Shown here one piece after another: positions 63,996-64,000 of a stretch of DNA of 64,000 bases. The notes under the pieces are model-generated. The model was not told the DNA's origin, did no database searches, and was given only the letters and a program-made list of their open reading frames with translations. How positions within the stretch are numbered: position 1 is the stretch's first letter; the number at the start of each line of letters is the position of its first letter. The stretch is from Candidatus Dojkabacteria bacterium (GTDB lineage Bacteria; Patescibacteria; Dojkabacteria; SC72): positions 28,593 through 92,592 of the forward strand of contig JALNYV010000004.1 in the NCBI GenBank assembly GCA_023229785.1. Reading direction: 5' to 3'. Both the position numbers and the translations under genes were made by a program.

Positions 63996-64000
63996 GTGGT

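Noticed and set aside
1..64000. Stop-codon reassignment (UGA or UAG read as amino acid, as in some CPR or crass-like phages)
   Set aside because: TAA, TGA and TAG all terminate recognisable full-length genes, and no suppressor anticodon occurs among the 34 tRNAs.
1..64000. Terminal repeat AGTGGT at both window ends as a sign of a circular or redundant contig
   Set aside because: Six bases are too few; the window is probably cut from a longer genome.
1..64000. Retron, diversity-generating retroelement or CRISPR-Cas genes
   Set aside because: No reverse transcriptase, variable-repeat pair or cas-like motif was seen on either strand.

Overview
The window is one stretch of a tailed double-stranded DNA phage genome, or a prophage-like element. 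It is AT-rich and densely packed, uses the standard bacterial code (TAA, TGA and TAG all end genes) and carries terminase, portal, capsid and virion genes. The promoters are sigma70-like (TTGACA, 17-18 bp, TATAAT). Many genes lack a clear Shine-Dalgarno site, and at three promoters the predicted transcript start falls on the A of an ATG. A lipoprotein and an unrecognised gene-family member look like proteins I associate with Patescibacteria (CPR), so a CPR-like or other low-SD host is possible. That is a weak inference.

Layout. 0-12 kb is replication and nucleotide metabolism: DnaD-like initiator, DnaB-like helicase, B12-dependent ribonucleotide reductase, C5-cytosine methyltransferase, RecA, an HNH homing endonuclease, a more GC-rich cassette with a trypsin-like protease, a metallophosphoesterase and a lysozyme-like protein. 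12.2-17.6 kb holds 34 tRNA or tRNA-like genes covering all 20 amino acids, with a Fic protein, a methyltransferase and structured RNAs. 17.6-30 kb is accessory metabolism: ADP-ribosyltransferase-like protein, RNA ligase, lipoprotein, RmlA-type nucleotidyltransferase, a run of miniproteins, MetK with a downstream HNH endonuclease, adenosylhomocysteinase, a P-loop kinase and a DUF1599 protein. 30.6-41.3 kb is on the minus strand and holds a peptide-ligase island (two amidoligase-type COOH-NH2 ligases, a class II glutamine amidotransferase, an HExxH protein and an acidic coiled-coil protein) followed by many small genes. 41.4-64 kb returns to the plus strand: iterons, a small RNA, a methyltransferase, a CHAP-like lysin, then the morphogenesis module (large virion protein, terminase, portal, scaffold, major capsid protein split by a group I intron, head and fibre proteins, a papain-M23 double peptidase, small membrane proteins) and a methyltransferase plus glycosyltransferase.

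How it fits together. The phage seems to bring its own translation supply (tRNAs plus an RNA ligase), dNTP supply (class II RNR) and methyl-donor cycle (MetK makes SAM, several methyltransferases use it, adenosylhomocysteinase clears SAH). The minus-strand island is the best candidate for an under-described system: it predicts ATP-dependent amide or isopeptide ligation coupled to a glutamine amidotransferase. At least seven intergenic stretches look like structured RNAs that I cannot assign to a known family.
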